Source: Micromonospora cabrerizensis
GTDB lineage: Bacteria; Actinomycetota; Actinomycetes; Mycobacteriales; Micromonosporaceae
Direction of reading: 5' to 3'
NCBI RefSeq assembly: GCF_022230955.1
Contig: NZ_JAKKFI010000058.1
Coordinates: 1-64,000 of the forward strand
Length of the DNA stretch: 64,000 nucleotides
Numbering within the stretch: the first letter of the stretch is position 1; each line of letters begins with the position of its first letter. Positions 42,406-50,970 of this stretch are shown piece by piece. The position numbers were made by a program, and so were the translations under genes. The notes under the pieces were generated by a model. The model had not been told where the DNA came from. It did no database searches and saw nothing but the letters and a program-made list of their open reading frames with translations.

Positions 42406-43143
42406 TCAGGCCTTGGCGACCGGCTCCCGACGGGTCCGCGCGAACGCCAACCCGCCCAGCGCCAGGCCGGCCAGACCGGCGACGAGACCGGCCACACCGA
42501 GGCCGACCGCGAGGCCGTTGCCGTCCTCGTCGTCGTCATCGTCGGGTGCCGCGACGGCGGCGGCGGACGGCGTGGCCGAACCCCCCGGCGCTGCGACGGC
42601 GGCCAGGGTGAGCACCGGAGCCGGGTGCTCCGGCTCCTCAGCGCCCGGCGCCGGCTCGTCGATCCAGCGCGAGATGTTGCCGTCGGAGTAGGTCTGGAGG
42701 GTCTTGAAGACCATCGAGTCGACCTTCGGCAGCGGCCCCATCGACACCCCGAACTCCTGGAACTGGCCCGGCTTCACCCCCGCGTCGCCGGTGGCCGTCC
42801 AGGTGATCTTGGAAACCGCCTCGGTCAGCTGGCTGCCGTGCACCTCGATCGGCGGGTCCACCTTGCGCTTCTCCGTCGCGACCGTCCAGCCGGGCACCGG
42901 GATCGTCGACACCGAGCCGACCGGGGCGTTCTCCGGCAGCGTCACCTCCAACTTGGTCGTGGAGGCGGTGTCACTCTCGTTGGGCACCCGGAACGCCACC
43001 CGGGCGTAGCCACCCTGGGTCGCCTCCTTCGGGTTCACCGTCACGTGGGCGGACGCCGGTCCGGCGAAGCCGAGCACAGCGGTGGCGGCGGCGGTGAACG
43101 CCAGGGCGGCAGCGGCGGTTGCGGTACGCCGGATTCGGCTCAT
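42406..43143 (-). CDS. YcnI-family copper-binding protein
   Basis: 245 residues. The signal peptide ends PASA and leaves a His as the second mature residue (HVTVNPKEA), which is the mononuclear copper ligand in YcnI/DUF1775 proteins. The beta-rich domain contains YARVAFRVPNESDTASTTKL, VPGWTVATEKRKVDPP and FGVSMGPLPKV. A flexible Pro/Ala/Asp linker and a C-terminal helix (GLAVGLGVAGLVAGLAGLAL) anchor it in the membrane with an RTRREP cytoplasmic tail. The CopC/CopD fusion directly upstream (17-bp gap) makes a copper-acquisition pair, as in many Gram-positive bacteria. Confidence 0.92.
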   Translation of the reverse strand: MSRIRRTATAAAALAFTAAATAVLGFAGPASAHVTVNPKEATQGGYARVAFRVPNESDTASTTKLEVTLPENAPVGSVSTIPVPGWTVATEKRKVDPPIEVHGSQLTEAVSKITWTATGDAGVKPGQFQEFGVSMGPLPKVDSMVFKTLQTYSDGNISRWIDEPAPGAEEPEHPAPVLTLAAVAAPGGSATPSAAAVAAPDDDDDEDGNGLAVGLGVAGLVAGLAGLALGGLAFARTRREPVAKA

Positions 43144-43160
43144 GGGTTTCGCGAACCTCT

Positions 43161-44825
43161 CTAACGGATCGGCACGGTGGCGGTCACCGTGGCCTGGTCG
43201 ATGTCGGTCGTTCGGGCGGTGATCTTCAGTTGCCAGTCACCGGCCGCCGGCAGGCTGATGTCGCCGTAGGCGTGGTTGTCCGTCAACGGCAGCAGCGGGA
43301 CGTCGATCGGCTCGATCCCGGCCGAGGGCAGCGCGACGGTCGCCTTCCACTCCACCACCGGCAGCGGCAGGTTGTCCTTGCCGTACGCGTACAGGTGCAC
43401 CGAGTTGTTGCCCCGCTGGGCCGGGCTCACCTCGATCTGCATGTCGTACAGCGAGCTGGGCAGCCGGGTGCTGAACAGGCCGGCCTCGGCGCTGGACGGC
43501 CCGGCGGCGGCGGTGCGGGCGGGCGTGGTCTGCACGAGCGTGGCGGACAGGCCCAGCACCACGACGGTGACGGCCAACTCCACCCACACCGCCCGGCGTA
43601 CCGGTGCCGGGCGTTGCGCGGCGACCCGGCTGCGGACCAACTGCCGGGAGTACGCGGCCACGGCGATCACCACCGCGAACAGCCCGATCTTGGCCAGCAG
43701 CAGCCGCCCGTAGGTGGTGTTGAACAGCGCCTGCGGGGTGGCCACCTCGATCAGCGCCTGGACGGTGCCGGCCAGCAGCAGCGCCGAGACGGCGAGCGCC
43801 GCCCAGCGCGACCAGATCGGCAGGATCGCGCTCAACTCCCGCTCGTCGGCCTGGCGCAGCAGGAAGCCGGCGAGCATGAGCAGACCGCCCAGCCAGACGG
43901 CCATGCTGCCCAGGTGCACCGCGTCGACCACCACGGAGACCGCCGGCGCCGGGGAGGCGGCCGGGTGCCCGGCCAGGGGCCAGGTCAACAGGGCGGCGCC
44001 GCCGAGCACGGCCAGGATGATCGCGTCGGCGCGGCCGGCCGGCCGGGCCAGCAGCGGCCGGAGCAGGAAGACGGATGCCGCCAGCAGGCCGAGCCGGACC
44101 AGGTGGGCGGCACCGAAGGCGCTGCCGAACACGCTGCCGAACCCCTCGCCGGTGACGTCGAAGAGGCCACCGCCGGCGGTGTAGGGCACCTGCAACCACA
44201 GGTCGGCGAGGGTGGCGACGGCCACCAGGCCGAGGCCGGCCCAGGCCAGCCGGGTCGGGCCCCGGCGGGAGAGCCGTCGAGGCCAGAGCGCGGCGAGCAC
44301 CAGCGCCGGCCCGACCAGCAGCACCAGGCCGGCGTAGCCGAGGAAACGGGCAACCTTGACCGCCGTACCCACCACCGGGTTGGCGCGGCTGTCCGTGCCG
44401 GCGTCGACGGGTGGCGTCGAGGGCGCACCGACCGAGTAGGTGAACGCCCCGGAGACCGGGTGGCTGTCGGCCGAGATCACCCGGAAGCTGACCAGGTAGG
44501 TGCCGCGCCCACCGGCCGGGTCCACCGGGATGGTCACGACACCGCCGGAGAAGGACGGCTCACCCCGGTCGGCCCGGGCGCCGTCGGGCGCGATGACCCG
44601 GATCTTGCCGGGAACCTTGCGGACCCCCTCGCTGAACGTCAGCACCACCTCGGACGGCCCACTCGGCACGATCGAGGAGGCGGCCGGGCTGCTGCTCTCC
44701 AGCACCGCGTGGGCGCTCGCGGAGGTGGCCGGCGCGATCAACAGGGCGACGACGGTGACCAGCAGGCCGGCGGCTGCGGCCAGCCGGGCGAACCAGCGGC
44801 GGGGGGCGACAGTCATGTCAGCCAT
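43161..44825 (-). CDS. CopC-CopD fusion, copper-uptake protein
   Basis: 554 residues from the ATG at 44825 (a second ATG at 44816). A signal peptide ends SASA, then CopC starts HAVLESSSPAASSIV with the N-terminal copper-binding His and contains VISADSHPVSGAFTYSV (residues ~30-130). After a linker, CopD contributes about eight transmembrane helices (VVGTAVKVARFLGYAGLVLL; VSVVVDAVHLGSMAVWLGGL with HxxxMxxW; LFNTTYGRLLLAKIGLFAVV). A second extracytoplasmic beta domain ends the protein (VEVSPAQRGNN-like). It imports or relays copper to exported cuproproteins and pairs with YcnI. The divergent ECF sigma gene starts 202 bp away; an imperfect CACGTTGGGGAA/TTCCCGACGTG repeat lies between them. Confidence 0.9.
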   Translation of the reverse strand: MADMTVAPRRWFARLAAAAGLLVTVVALLIAPATSASAHAVLESSSPAASSIVPSGPSEVVLTFSEGVRKVPGKIRVIAPDGARADRGEPSFSGGVVTIPVDPAGGRGTYLVSFRVISADSHPVSGAFTYSVGAPSTPPVDAGTDSRANPVVGTAVKVARFLGYAGLVLLVGPALVLAALWPRRLSRRGPTRLAWAGLGLVAVATLADLWLQVPYTAGGGLFDVTGEGFGSVFGSAFGAAHLVRLGLLAASVFLLRPLLARPAGRADAIILAVLGGAALLTWPLAGHPAASPAPAVSVVVDAVHLGSMAVWLGGLLMLAGFLLRQADERELSAILPIWSRWAALAVSALLLAGTVQALIEVATPQALFNTTYGRLLLAKIGLFAVVIAVAAYSRQLVRSRVAAQRPAPVRRAVWVELAVTVVVLGLSATLVQTTPARTAAAGPSSAEAGLFSTRLPSSLYDMQIEVSPAQRGNNSVHLYAYGKDNLPLPVVEWKATVALPSAGIEPIDVPLLPLTDNHAYGDISLPAAGDWQLKITARTTDIDQATVTATVPIR

Positions 44826-45027
44826 GGTCGCCGACCGGTGTGGATCTCGGCGACCCGAGTCGGGCGAAGGGCTCAACTCTGCTCAGCCGCCAGTGCCGCG
44901 CGGGAGGGAACGCGTGTCATGAGGAGGTAGTCGGCTCACGTTGGGGAAAAGTTCCCGACGTGGTGCAGACCATCCAGGAACCGAAGGACCGTGACGCTCC
45001 GACGGGCGCCGCGTAACCTGGGTTGTC

Positions 45028-45618
45028 GTGATCCCCGTCCCGCGTGACACCGGTGCCGCCGGTCCGGCAGAGCCGACCGGTGACGTCGCCCGGGACCCGG
45101 CAACCGAGTGGGCGCTGACCGCCCGCGACGGTGACCCGAGCGCCCAGGCAGCGTTCGTCCGGCTGACCCAGGTCGAGGTCTGGCGGTTCGCCGCCGCCCT
45201 GGTCGACCCGGACAGCGCCGACGACCTGACCCAGGAGACCTACCTGCGGGCGTTTCGGGCGCTGCCCGCGTTCGAGGGTCGCTCCACCGCCCGCACCTGG
45301 TTGCTCGGCATCGCCCGGCGCGCCTGCGCCGACCACCTGCGCACGGTGATCCGCCGCCGCCGGCTCGACGAGCGCCTCGCGGCGAACGCGTACACCGACC
45401 GCCCGTACCCGGATCCGGCCGGCCAGCTCGGGGCCGCCGACCTGGTCCGCCGGCTCAGCCCCGAGCGGCGGGCCGCCTTCGTGCTCACCCAACTGCTCGG
45501 CCTGTCGTACGCCGAGGCCGCCGCAGTCGAAGGGGTGCCGGTGGGCACCATCCGTTCCCGGGTCGCCCGGGCCCGCGACGAGCTGGTCGAGGCGGTCGGC
45601 GACGCGCTGACCGGCTGA
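45028..45618 (+). CDS. sigC: ECF sigma factor (SigC-like)
   Basis: 196 residues from a GTG at 45028, with TAACCT (45014-45019) 8 nt upstream, suggesting a leaderless mRNA. Sigma region 2 is at residues ~35-100 (FVRLTQVEVWRFAAALV; DDLTQETYLRAFRALPAFEG) and region 4 at ~135-190 (LTQLLGLSYAEAAAVEGVPV; GTIRSRVARARDELVEAV). No anti-sigma gene follows. Instead a MauE-like, a DsbA-like and a membrane gene follow, the first 32 bp downstream. In mycobacteria SigC is linked to copper acquisition, which fits the divergent copper operon here; the name and that link are by similarity. Confidence 0.85.
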   Translation: MIPVPRDTGAAGPAEPTGDVARDPATEWALTARDGDPSAQAAFVRLTQVEVWRFAAALVDPDSADDLTQETYLRAFRALPAFEGRSTARTWLLGIARRACADHLRTVIRRRRLDERLAANAYTDRPYPDPAGQLGAADLVRRLSPERRAAFVLTQLLGLSYAEAAAVEGVPVGTIRSRVARARDELVEAVGDALTG

Positions 45619-45650
45619 GCGCGGAACTTCCGGCGAAGACGGGACGACCA

Positions 45651-46175
45651 ATGAGCGTGACTGCACCTCCCTCCGGGGCTGGCCGTTGGCCTGTCGTCCG
45701 GCCCTGGCTCGGCACGGCGGCCCGTCTCGGCCTCGCCGCCGTCTGGCTCGTGGCCGGCGCGTCGAAGGTCGGTGACCTCGCCGCCTCCGGGCGTGCCGTC
45801 AACGCGTACCAGGTGATGCCGTACGACGTGGCGACCGTGATCGGGGCGGCCCTGCCGTTCGTCGAGCTGGCGCTGGGCGTGCTGTTGCTGCTCGGGTTGG
45901 CCACCCGGCTCGTCGCCGGCGTCTCCGCCGCGCTGCTGGTGGTCTTCATCGCGGGGATCGCCTCGGCCTGGGCACGGGGGTTGGCCATCGACTGCGGCTG
46001 CTTCGGCAGCGGCGGGCAGTTGGCCGAGGGACAGGCCCCCAGTTACCTCCCGGAGATCCTTCGTGACCTGGGATTCTTGGTACTGGCCGGATTCCTGCTG
46101 ATCTGGCCACGTACGCCCGTCTCGGTGGACGCCTGGTTGTCCGGCGAGCCCGTTGTGGAGGACGAGGATGAGTAG
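45651..46175 (+). CDS. MauE/DoxX-family redox membrane protein
   Basis: 174 residues with four transmembrane helices (WLGTAARLGLAAVWLVAGAS; VIGAALPFVELALGVLLLLG; LVAGVSAALLVVFIAGIASA; LRDLGFLVLAGFLLIWP). Between helices 3 and 4 is the conserved DCGCFGSGG motif, typical of MauE. MauE-like proteins supply reducing or oxidising equivalents to exported thioredoxin-fold proteins; the next gene, overlapping by 8 nt, encodes such a protein. It is co-transcribed with the sigma factor. Confidence 0.87.
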   Translation: MSVTAPPSGAGRWPVVRPWLGTAARLGLAAVWLVAGASKVGDLAASGRAVNAYQVMPYDVATVIGAALPFVELALGVLLLLGLATRLVAGVSAALLVVFIAGIASAWARGLAIDCGCFGSGGQLAEGQAPSYLPEILRDLGFLVLAGFLLIWPRTPVSVDAWLSGEPVVEDEDE

Positions 46176-46884
46176 TCGCAAGGGGCAGCGGGACGCCGCC
46201 CGGGTGGTTCGCGAGCAGCTCGCCCGCGAGCGGCGACGCCGGCGCACGATCTGGGTTTCCGCCGCGGCCGTCGTCGTCCTGGTCATCGCCGGTGTGATCG
46301 GCTGGGTGACCTGGTCCAACCAGCGCTCCGACGAGTTCACCACCCCGCCCGGCGCCAACGCAGCCGGCACCGGCATCGTCACCGGCGGCGGGCCGGTCAC
46401 CGTCGACGTCTACGAGGACTTCCTCTGCCCGGCGTGCAGGCAGTTCGAGCAGACCAGCGGGGCGACGCTCGAACAGCTGGTGGCGGACAACAAGGCGAAG
46501 GTGGTCTACCACCCGGTCGCGTACCTCAACCGCTTCTCCACGACTGAGTACTCGACCCGGTCGTCGGCCGCCTCCGGCTGCGCCGCGGCGGGCGGCAAGT
46601 ACCACGAGTACGCCAAGGCGCTCTTCGCCCAGCAGCCGCCGGAGGGCAGCGCCGGGCTCACCGACGACCAACTCATCGACATCGGCGTCGGCGTGGGCCT
46701 CGACCGGGGGTCCTTCGGCAGCTGCGTGAAGGACAAGACCTACCGGACGTGGACCGAACACGTCACCGACGACGCCAGCCGGAGCAACGTCACCGGCACG
46801 CCGACCGTCAAGGTCAACGGTCAGCCGCTCGACAACCCCACCCCGGACGCTCTCACCGCAGCCGTGGCGGCGGCCGGCAAGTGA
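46168..46884 (+). CDS. Membrane-anchored DsbA-like thioredoxin-fold protein
   Basis: 238 residues from the ATG at 46168. One anchor helix (residues ~28-49, IWVSAAAVVVLVIAGVIGWV) is followed by an extracytoplasmic DsbA/thioredoxin_4 domain with C87-P-A-C90 in VYEDFLCPACRQFEQ and a cis-Pro loop (NVTGTPTVKVNGQPL). This suits oxidative folding or cofactor maturation outside the cell with the MauE-like protein. Its start is inside the MauE gene and its stop overlaps the next start (GTGA), so the three are coupled. Confidence 0.9.
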   Translation: MSSRKGQRDAARVVREQLARERRRRRTIWVSAAAVVVLVIAGVIGWVTWSNQRSDEFTTPPGANAAGTGIVTGGGPVTVDVYEDFLCPACRQFEQTSGATLEQLVADNKAKVVYHPVAYLNRFSTTEYSTRSSAASGCAAAGGKYHEYAKALFAQQPPEGSAGLTDDQLIDIGVGVGLDRGSFGSCVKDKTYRTWTEHVTDDASRSNVTGTPTVKVNGQPLDNPTPDALTAAVAAAGK

Positions 46885-47996
46885 TCCGTACCCTGCTGGC
46901 CCGCGCCGGCCTGGTCGCCGCCGCGGCCTGCGCGGCCACCCTGCTCACCGCGGCGCCCGCCGCCGCGCACGGCGCGGACGCACCCGACGGCACCGACTAC
47001 CGCACCCGGACCACCGGGGTCGCACCGGCACGACCAGGGCTTGAGGTACGCGTCGTCGAGGCGGGCGCCCGACTGGAGCTGACCAACCGCACCGGCCGCA
47101 CCATCGAGGTGATCGGCTACTCCGGTGAGCCGTACCTGCGGGTCGGCCCGGACGGGATCTACGAGAACACCCGCTCCCCCGCCACGTACCTGAACCGCAC
47201 CATCACCGGGGACACCGCGCTCCCGGCCGAGGCCGACCCGGCCGCCCCGCCGTCCTGGCGGCGGATCGACGACGGGCCCACGGTGCGCTGGCACGACCAG
47301 CGCGCACTGTGGCAGGAGTCGGCGCCACCGGCGGCGGTACGCGCCGCGCCGGACCGGGAGCACCGGGTCCGGGACTGGACGGTCCCGCTGCGCGACGGCG
47401 CCGACCCGGTGGTGATCGGCGGCACACTCGACTGGGTGCCGCCGCCGGACGCGTACACCTGGTGGACCGTGACCATCGTGGGCCTGCTCGCGGTGGGCGC
47501 GCTCGGCCTGGTCGCCGCCGCCGCGCCGGCCGGCGCCCGCGCCCTGTCCGCCGTCGGCGCGTTGCTGGTCGTCGGCGGCGCGCTGACCGTCGTGTACCCG
47601 GTGGGGCGGGAACTGGACGCCGGCGCGCAGGGTGTCGGCGGGGTGCTGCTCGGGCTGCTGTCCGGGCAGATCTGGTCGCTGCTCACCGGCCTCGGCGCGG
47701 TCGCCGCCGGTTGGTACGCGCTGGCCCGCCGCCCGGCCGCCGACTTCGCGGTGGCGTTGGCCGGGGCCTGCCTGGCGCTCTTCGGCGGCGCGACGAACGC
47801 CGCCGTGTTCGCCCGGTCCATCGCCCCGGTGCCCTGGCCGCCCGAGGTCGCCCGCGTCATGGTGGCGGTGGTGCTGATCACCGGCACCGGCGCGACAGCC
47901 GCCGGCATCCTGCGCCTGCACGCCGCGTCCCGGGTCGCCGCCCGATCGCCGCGCGTCGAGGAGGACGCCGAACGCGGGGCTACGGCCGCGGGGTGA
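46881..47996 (+). CDS. Exported multi-helix membrane protein of the MauE/DsbA operon
   Basis: 371 residues from a GTG overlapping the previous stop (GTGA). The signal peptide ends AAPAAA-H, giving a His-rich mature N-terminus (HGADAPDG). A beta-rich outer domain follows (~35-190; LELTNRTGRTIEVIGYSGEP; RVGPDGIYENTRSPATYLN). C-terminally there are about five transmembrane helices (TVTIVGLLAVGALGLVAAAA; VMVAVVLITGTGATAAGIL). I recognise no family by name, but an N-terminal His after the signal peptide again suggests copper or another metal. Convergent overlap of 17 bp with cbiO. Confidence 0.75.
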   Translation: MIRTLLARAGLVAAAACAATLLTAAPAAAHGADAPDGTDYRTRTTGVAPARPGLEVRVVEAGARLELTNRTGRTIEVIGYSGEPYLRVGPDGIYENTRSPATYLNRTITGDTALPAEADPAAPPSWRRIDDGPTVRWHDQRALWQESAPPAAVRAAPDREHRVRDWTVPLRDGADPVVIGGTLDWVPPPDAYTWWTVTIVGLLAVGALGLVAAAAPAGARALSAVGALLVVGGALTVVYPVGRELDAGAQGVGGVLLGLLSGQIWSLLTGLGAVAAGWYALARRPAADFAVALAGACLALFGGATNAAVFARSIAPVPWPPEVARVMVAVVLITGTGATAAGILRLHAASRVAARSPRVEEDAERGATAAG

Positions 47997-48738
47997 ACCC
48001 GTAGGGAAGCTCCAGGCGGTGGCGGGCCAGCAGGGCCTCGTCGCGCAGCAGCTCTCCGGTGGGGGCGTCGGCCACGATCCGGCCACCGTCCAGGATCACC
48101 GAGCGTTCGCACAGCTCCGCCGCGTACGGCAGGTCGTGCGTGACCATCAGCAGGGTCACCGGCAGGTCACGCAGGATCTCGGCCAGCTCACGGCGGGCCG
48201 CCGGGTCCAGATTCGACGACGGCTCGTCGAGCACCAGGATCTCCGGGTGCATGGCGAGCACGGTGGCCACCGCCACCCGGCGGCGCTGCCCGAACGACAG
48301 ATGCTGCGGTGCCCGCTCCCGGTGCTCACCCATCCCCACCGCCGCGAGCGCCTCGTCCACCCGGGCGGCCAGCTCCGCCCCGCGCAGGCCCAGGTTCGCC
48401 GGCCCGAACGCCACGTCCTCGGCAACCGTGGGCAGGAACAACTGGTCGTCCGGGTCCTGGAAGACGATGCCCACCCGGCGACGCACCTCACCCAGGGTGG
48501 CCCGGTCCGGGGTCACGGTCAGCCCACCGACGCTCACGCTGCCCTCGGTCGGGGTGAGGATGCCGTTGAGGTGCAGCACCAGCGTCGTCTTGCCGGCGCC
48601 GTTGGGCCCGAGCAGAGCCACCCGGTCGCCGCGCGGCACGCTCAGGTCCACCCCGTGCAGGGCGACATGCCCATCCGGGTACGCGTAGCGAACGCCACGA
48701 ACGTCCAGCGAGACAGCGGTCTGCACAACACCGATCAT
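47980..48738 (-). CDS. cbiO: Cobalt/nickel ECF transporter ATPase CbiO
   Basis: 252 residues from the ATG at 48738, which overlaps the cbiQ stop (ATGA). ABC motifs: Walker A LLGPNGAGKTTLVL, Q-loop FQDPDDQLFLPTV, signature HLSFGQRRRVAVATVLA, Walker B ILVLDEPSSNLDP and switch TLLMVTHDLPYA. It hydrolyses ATP to drive the CbiMNQ complex. The start upstream at 48837 lacks homology. It is the last gene of cbiMNQO. Confidence 0.95.
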   Translation of the reverse strand: MIGVVQTAVSLDVRGVRYAYPDGHVALHGVDLSVPRGDRVALLGPNGAGKTTLVLHLNGILTPTEGSVSVGGLTVTPDRATLGEVRRRVGIVFQDPDDQLFLPTVAEDVAFGPANLGLRGAELAARVDEALAAVGMGEHRERAPQHLSFGQRRRVAVATVLAMHPEILVLDEPSSNLDPAARRELAEILRDLPVTLLMVTHDLPYAAELCERSVILDGGRIVADAPTGELLRDEALLARHRLELPYGFTPRP

Positions 48739-49505
48739 GACAGCACGACGGCGGTGGCGGCGATGGAGGCCGCCACCACCGGCACCGTTGCCGCGACCAG
48801 CCACTGGCCGGTGGTCGCCGCGCCCTCGCTCTGCCACGCCGCGGGCATCCGCCCGGTGTAACCCCGGGACAGCATCGCCAGATAGACCCGCTCACCGCGC
48901 TCGAAGGCGCGCAGGAACAGCGCCCCGATCCCGGCGGCGAAGCCACGCAACTGCCACAGGAACCGCGGGTCGTCACCCCGGGAGATCCGGGCCACCCGCA
49001 TCCGCCGCGCCTCGCCGACCAGCACGTCGAGGTAGCGCAGCATGAACGTGGCGATCTGGGTGAACACCTGCGGGCAGTGCAGCCGGTCCAACCCCACGAT
49101 GAGGTCCCGGGTGGTGGTGGTCGCGGCGAGCAGCAGCGAGGCGAGCACGCCCAGGGTGCCCTTGGCCAGGATGTTCCACGCGCCGTGCAGGCCGTCCTCG
49201 GACAACCGCAGGCCCAGCACCTCGACCCGGTCGCCGCTGCCGAGGAAGGGCAGCGCCACGGCGAACACCACGAACGGCAACTCGATCAGCGCCCGGCTGA
49301 GCAACCACCGCGGCCCCACCCGGGCCAGCGCCGCCACCACCGCCACCAGCACGGCGTACGCGCCGAAAGCCCAGAACGCCGTGCGTGGGGTGGCCACCAC
49401 GGCGATGGTGAAGACCACCATCGCCACGATCTTCACCTCGGGCGGGAGCCGGTGCACCGGCGAGTCCGACTCGCGGTACAGCACGTGCCCGTGACCGGCA
49501 CCCAT
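48735..49505 (-). CDS. cbiQ: ECF transporter transmembrane protein CbiQ
   Basis: 256 residues from an ATG at 49505 (the longer frame to 49964 is not homologous). About five transmembrane helices are present, with two A-R-G-like coupling helices (RRMRVARISRGDDPRFLWQL and FERGERVYLAMLSRGYTGRM) that contact CbiO. It opens with HRLPPEVKIVAMVVFTIAVV. It lies 14 bp after the PDGLE gene, and its stop overlaps the cbiO start. Confidence 0.93.
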   Translation of the reverse strand: MGAGHGHVLYRESDSPVHRLPPEVKIVAMVVFTIAVVATPRTAFWAFGAYAVLVAVVAALARVGPRWLLSRALIELPFVVFAVALPFLGSGDRVEVLGLRLSEDGLHGAWNILAKGTLGVLASLLLAATTTTRDLIVGLDRLHCPQVFTQIATFMLRYLDVLVGEARRMRVARISRGDDPRFLWQLRGFAAGIGALFLRAFERGERVYLAMLSRGYTGRMPAAWQSEGAATTGQWLVAATVPVVAASIAATAVVLS

Positions 49506-49519
49506 CGCGTACCCCTTGC

Positions 49520-49957
49520 TCAGCTGGCCGCGTCGGCGCGGCGCCGGACGTCGTCGGACGTCGGCGTCGTGTCGTCCGTCGGGTTGGTGCCGTCGGTCGG
49601 GTCGGTGCCGTCGGTCGGCGTGGTGCCGCGGCGGCGCAGCAGCCAGAACCCGCCGGCGCCGATCGCGAAGGTCACCAGCACCCCGAGCACCCCGGACAGG
49701 CCGGTGGAGACGAAGCTGTTCCGCACACCCCGTACGCCGTAGTCGGCCAGTGGGCTGTCGGCCAGCTCGTGGTCCCGGGCCTGTTGGGCGGGGCAACTGC
49801 CGCCGACGATGTTGTCGTCGGCGTCGACGGTGCAACCCTTGAGCAGGGACGAGTCCAACCCGTCCGGGTGCGACGAGGCGTAGTTGCTCACCACACCGGC
49901 GAGCAGCAGGGCGACCAGCAGGCCACCGGCCAGGAAGGCCCAGGAACGGTTCTTCAT
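49520..49957 (-). CDS. CbiN-like PDGLE-domain protein
   Basis: 145 residues. A helix at each end (FLAGGLLVALLLAGVVSNYA and LSGVLGVLVTFAIGAGGFWL) and a loop with SSHPDGLDSS, the defining P-D-G-L-[ED] motif, and an LADYGVRGV segment. In cbi operons this two-helix protein replaces or extends CbiN and helps load Co2+/Ni2+ into CbiM. The tail has TDGTDPTDGTNPTD repeats. ATG overlaps the cbiM stop by 4 nt. Confidence 0.88.
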   Translation of the reverse strand: MKNRSWAFLAGGLLVALLLAGVVSNYASSHPDGLDSSLLKGCTVDADDNIVGGSCPAQQARDHELADSPLADYGVRGVRNSFVSTGLSGVLGVLVTFAIGAGGFWLLRRRGTTPTDGTDPTDGTNPTDDTTPTSDDVRRRADAAS

Positions 49958-50670
49958 CGGGCACCTCCGGCGACCGGGACAGCGGGGGCGGCGGGCGTGC
50001 GCAGGGAGCGCAGCGCGTACACCAGGTCGGGGCGCACTTTCGCCACGGTGAGCACGGTGGTCGCGGTGATCAGGCCCTCGCCGATGCCGATCAGCAGGTG
50101 GACACCCGCCATCGTGCCGGCCAGGCCGGTCAGGTTGTTACCCAGGTCGGTGGTGCCGCCCAGCCAGTACTCCAGGACGAAGCCCTGCGACGCGACCACC
50201 ACGCTGAGCGTGGCCGCGACGAACGCGGTCACGGCCAGACCGGCCCGCGTACGGGGCAGCACCCGCAGCAACACCGCTATCAGCACGTACGCCGCAGCGG
50301 TGCCGAGCAGCGCCATGTTCGTGATGTTGAGACCGAGCATCGCCACGCCGCCGTCGCCGAAGATCAGTGCCTGGACCACCAGCACCACGGCCACGCAGAG
50401 CGCGCCGACCCACGGACCGACCAGAATGGCGGCGAGCGCGCCACCGAGCAGGTGCCCGCTCACGCCGGCCGTGAAGATCGGAAAATTGAGCATCTGGACG
50501 GCGAAGATGAACGCCGCCACCAGCCCCGCCATCGGGGCCAGGCGGTCGTCCAGGTCGCGCCGACCGCGCAGGACGCAGACGGTGAGCGCGGCGAGAGCGA
50601 GCGCAGCGAAGATCGCTGCGACCGGACCGTCGATGATCCCGTTCGAGATGTGCATCGCCAGTGTTTCCAC
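49954..50670 (-). CDS. cbiM: Cobalt/nickel ECF substrate-binding permease CbiM
   Basis: 238 residues from a GTG at 50670, 4 nt after GGGAGG; the ATG at 50655 (MHISNGIIDGP) is the usual CbiM start and may be the real one. After the start the conserved metal-binding histidines follow: His in MHISNG and the NFPIFTAGVSGHLLGGALAA loop. Six or seven helices span the membrane. It binds Co2+ or Ni2+, which cannot be told apart here. There is no cobalamin riboswitch; a 25-bp palindrome 65 bp upstream is the likely control site. Confidence 0.93.
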   Translation of the reverse strand: METLAMHISNGIIDGPVAAIFAALALAALTVCVLRGRRDLDDRLAPMAGLVAAFIFAVQMLNFPIFTAGVSGHLLGGALAAILVGPWVGALCVAVVLVVQALIFGDGGVAMLGLNITNMALLGTAAAYVLIAVLLRVLPRTRAGLAVTAFVAATLSVVVASQGFVLEYWLGGTTDLGNNLTGLAGTMAGVHLLIGIGEGLITATTVLTVAKVRPDLVYALRSLRTPAAPAVPVAGGAR

Positions 50671-50734
50671 GCGACCTCCCACGCGTCCGCCGGCCCGACC
50701 GGGCCAGCGTGGGTCAGCCTATTTCCCAAGCCTC

Positions 50735-50759
50735 GTTGTTGCCAGACTCTGGCAACAAC
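50735..50759. promoter_or_regulatory. 25-bp perfect palindrome upstream of cbiM
   Basis: GTTGTTGCCAGA-C-TCTGGCAACAAC: 12-bp perfect arms around a single base, 65-89 bp before the cbiM start. It is too symmetrical for a transcription terminator of that orientation with no upstream gene. A metal-responsive repressor site is the simplest reading; it is not a NikR (GTATGA) box and differs from the Nur-type TTGCAA pattern. Confidence 0.7.
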
Positions 50760-50809
50760 GCATGGGCTTGATCACCTTCCAGGTCAGCGGCGGCGTCGGC
50801 GCCGCCGGG

Positions 50810-50970
50810 TGATCGACGCGCCTTCCAGGAATGCCGGGGTGTCCGCACGGTGATCGACTCGTCTTACGGGAATGCCGGGGTGTCCGCACGGTGATCGACT
50901 CGCGTTACGGGAATGCCGGGGTGTCCGCACGAAGATCGACTCGTCTTCCTTGATGTCGGGGTGTCCGCGG
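50810..50970. repeat. 41-bp tandem repeat block
   Basis: About 3.9 units with an exact period of 41 bp. TGATCGAC starts at 50810, 50851, 50892 and (as AGATCGAC) 50933; AATGCCGGGGTGTCCGCAC starts at 50830, 50871 and 50912, with a diverged fourth copy at 50953. Units differ at a few bases. Intergenic; no coding frame is implied. Confidence 0.92.

Noticed and set aside
43119..44930. 603-residue plus-strand frame
   Set aside because: It mirrors the CopCD gene; composition (Gly/Gln/Arg/His) is typical of an antisense shadow in high-GC DNA.
50671..50800. Cobalamin riboswitch upstream of cbiM
   Set aside because: No B12-box or long conserved leader; a palindrome is present instead.
50810..50970. 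CRISPR array
   Set aside because: The repeats are contiguous with no unique spacers and no cas genes.
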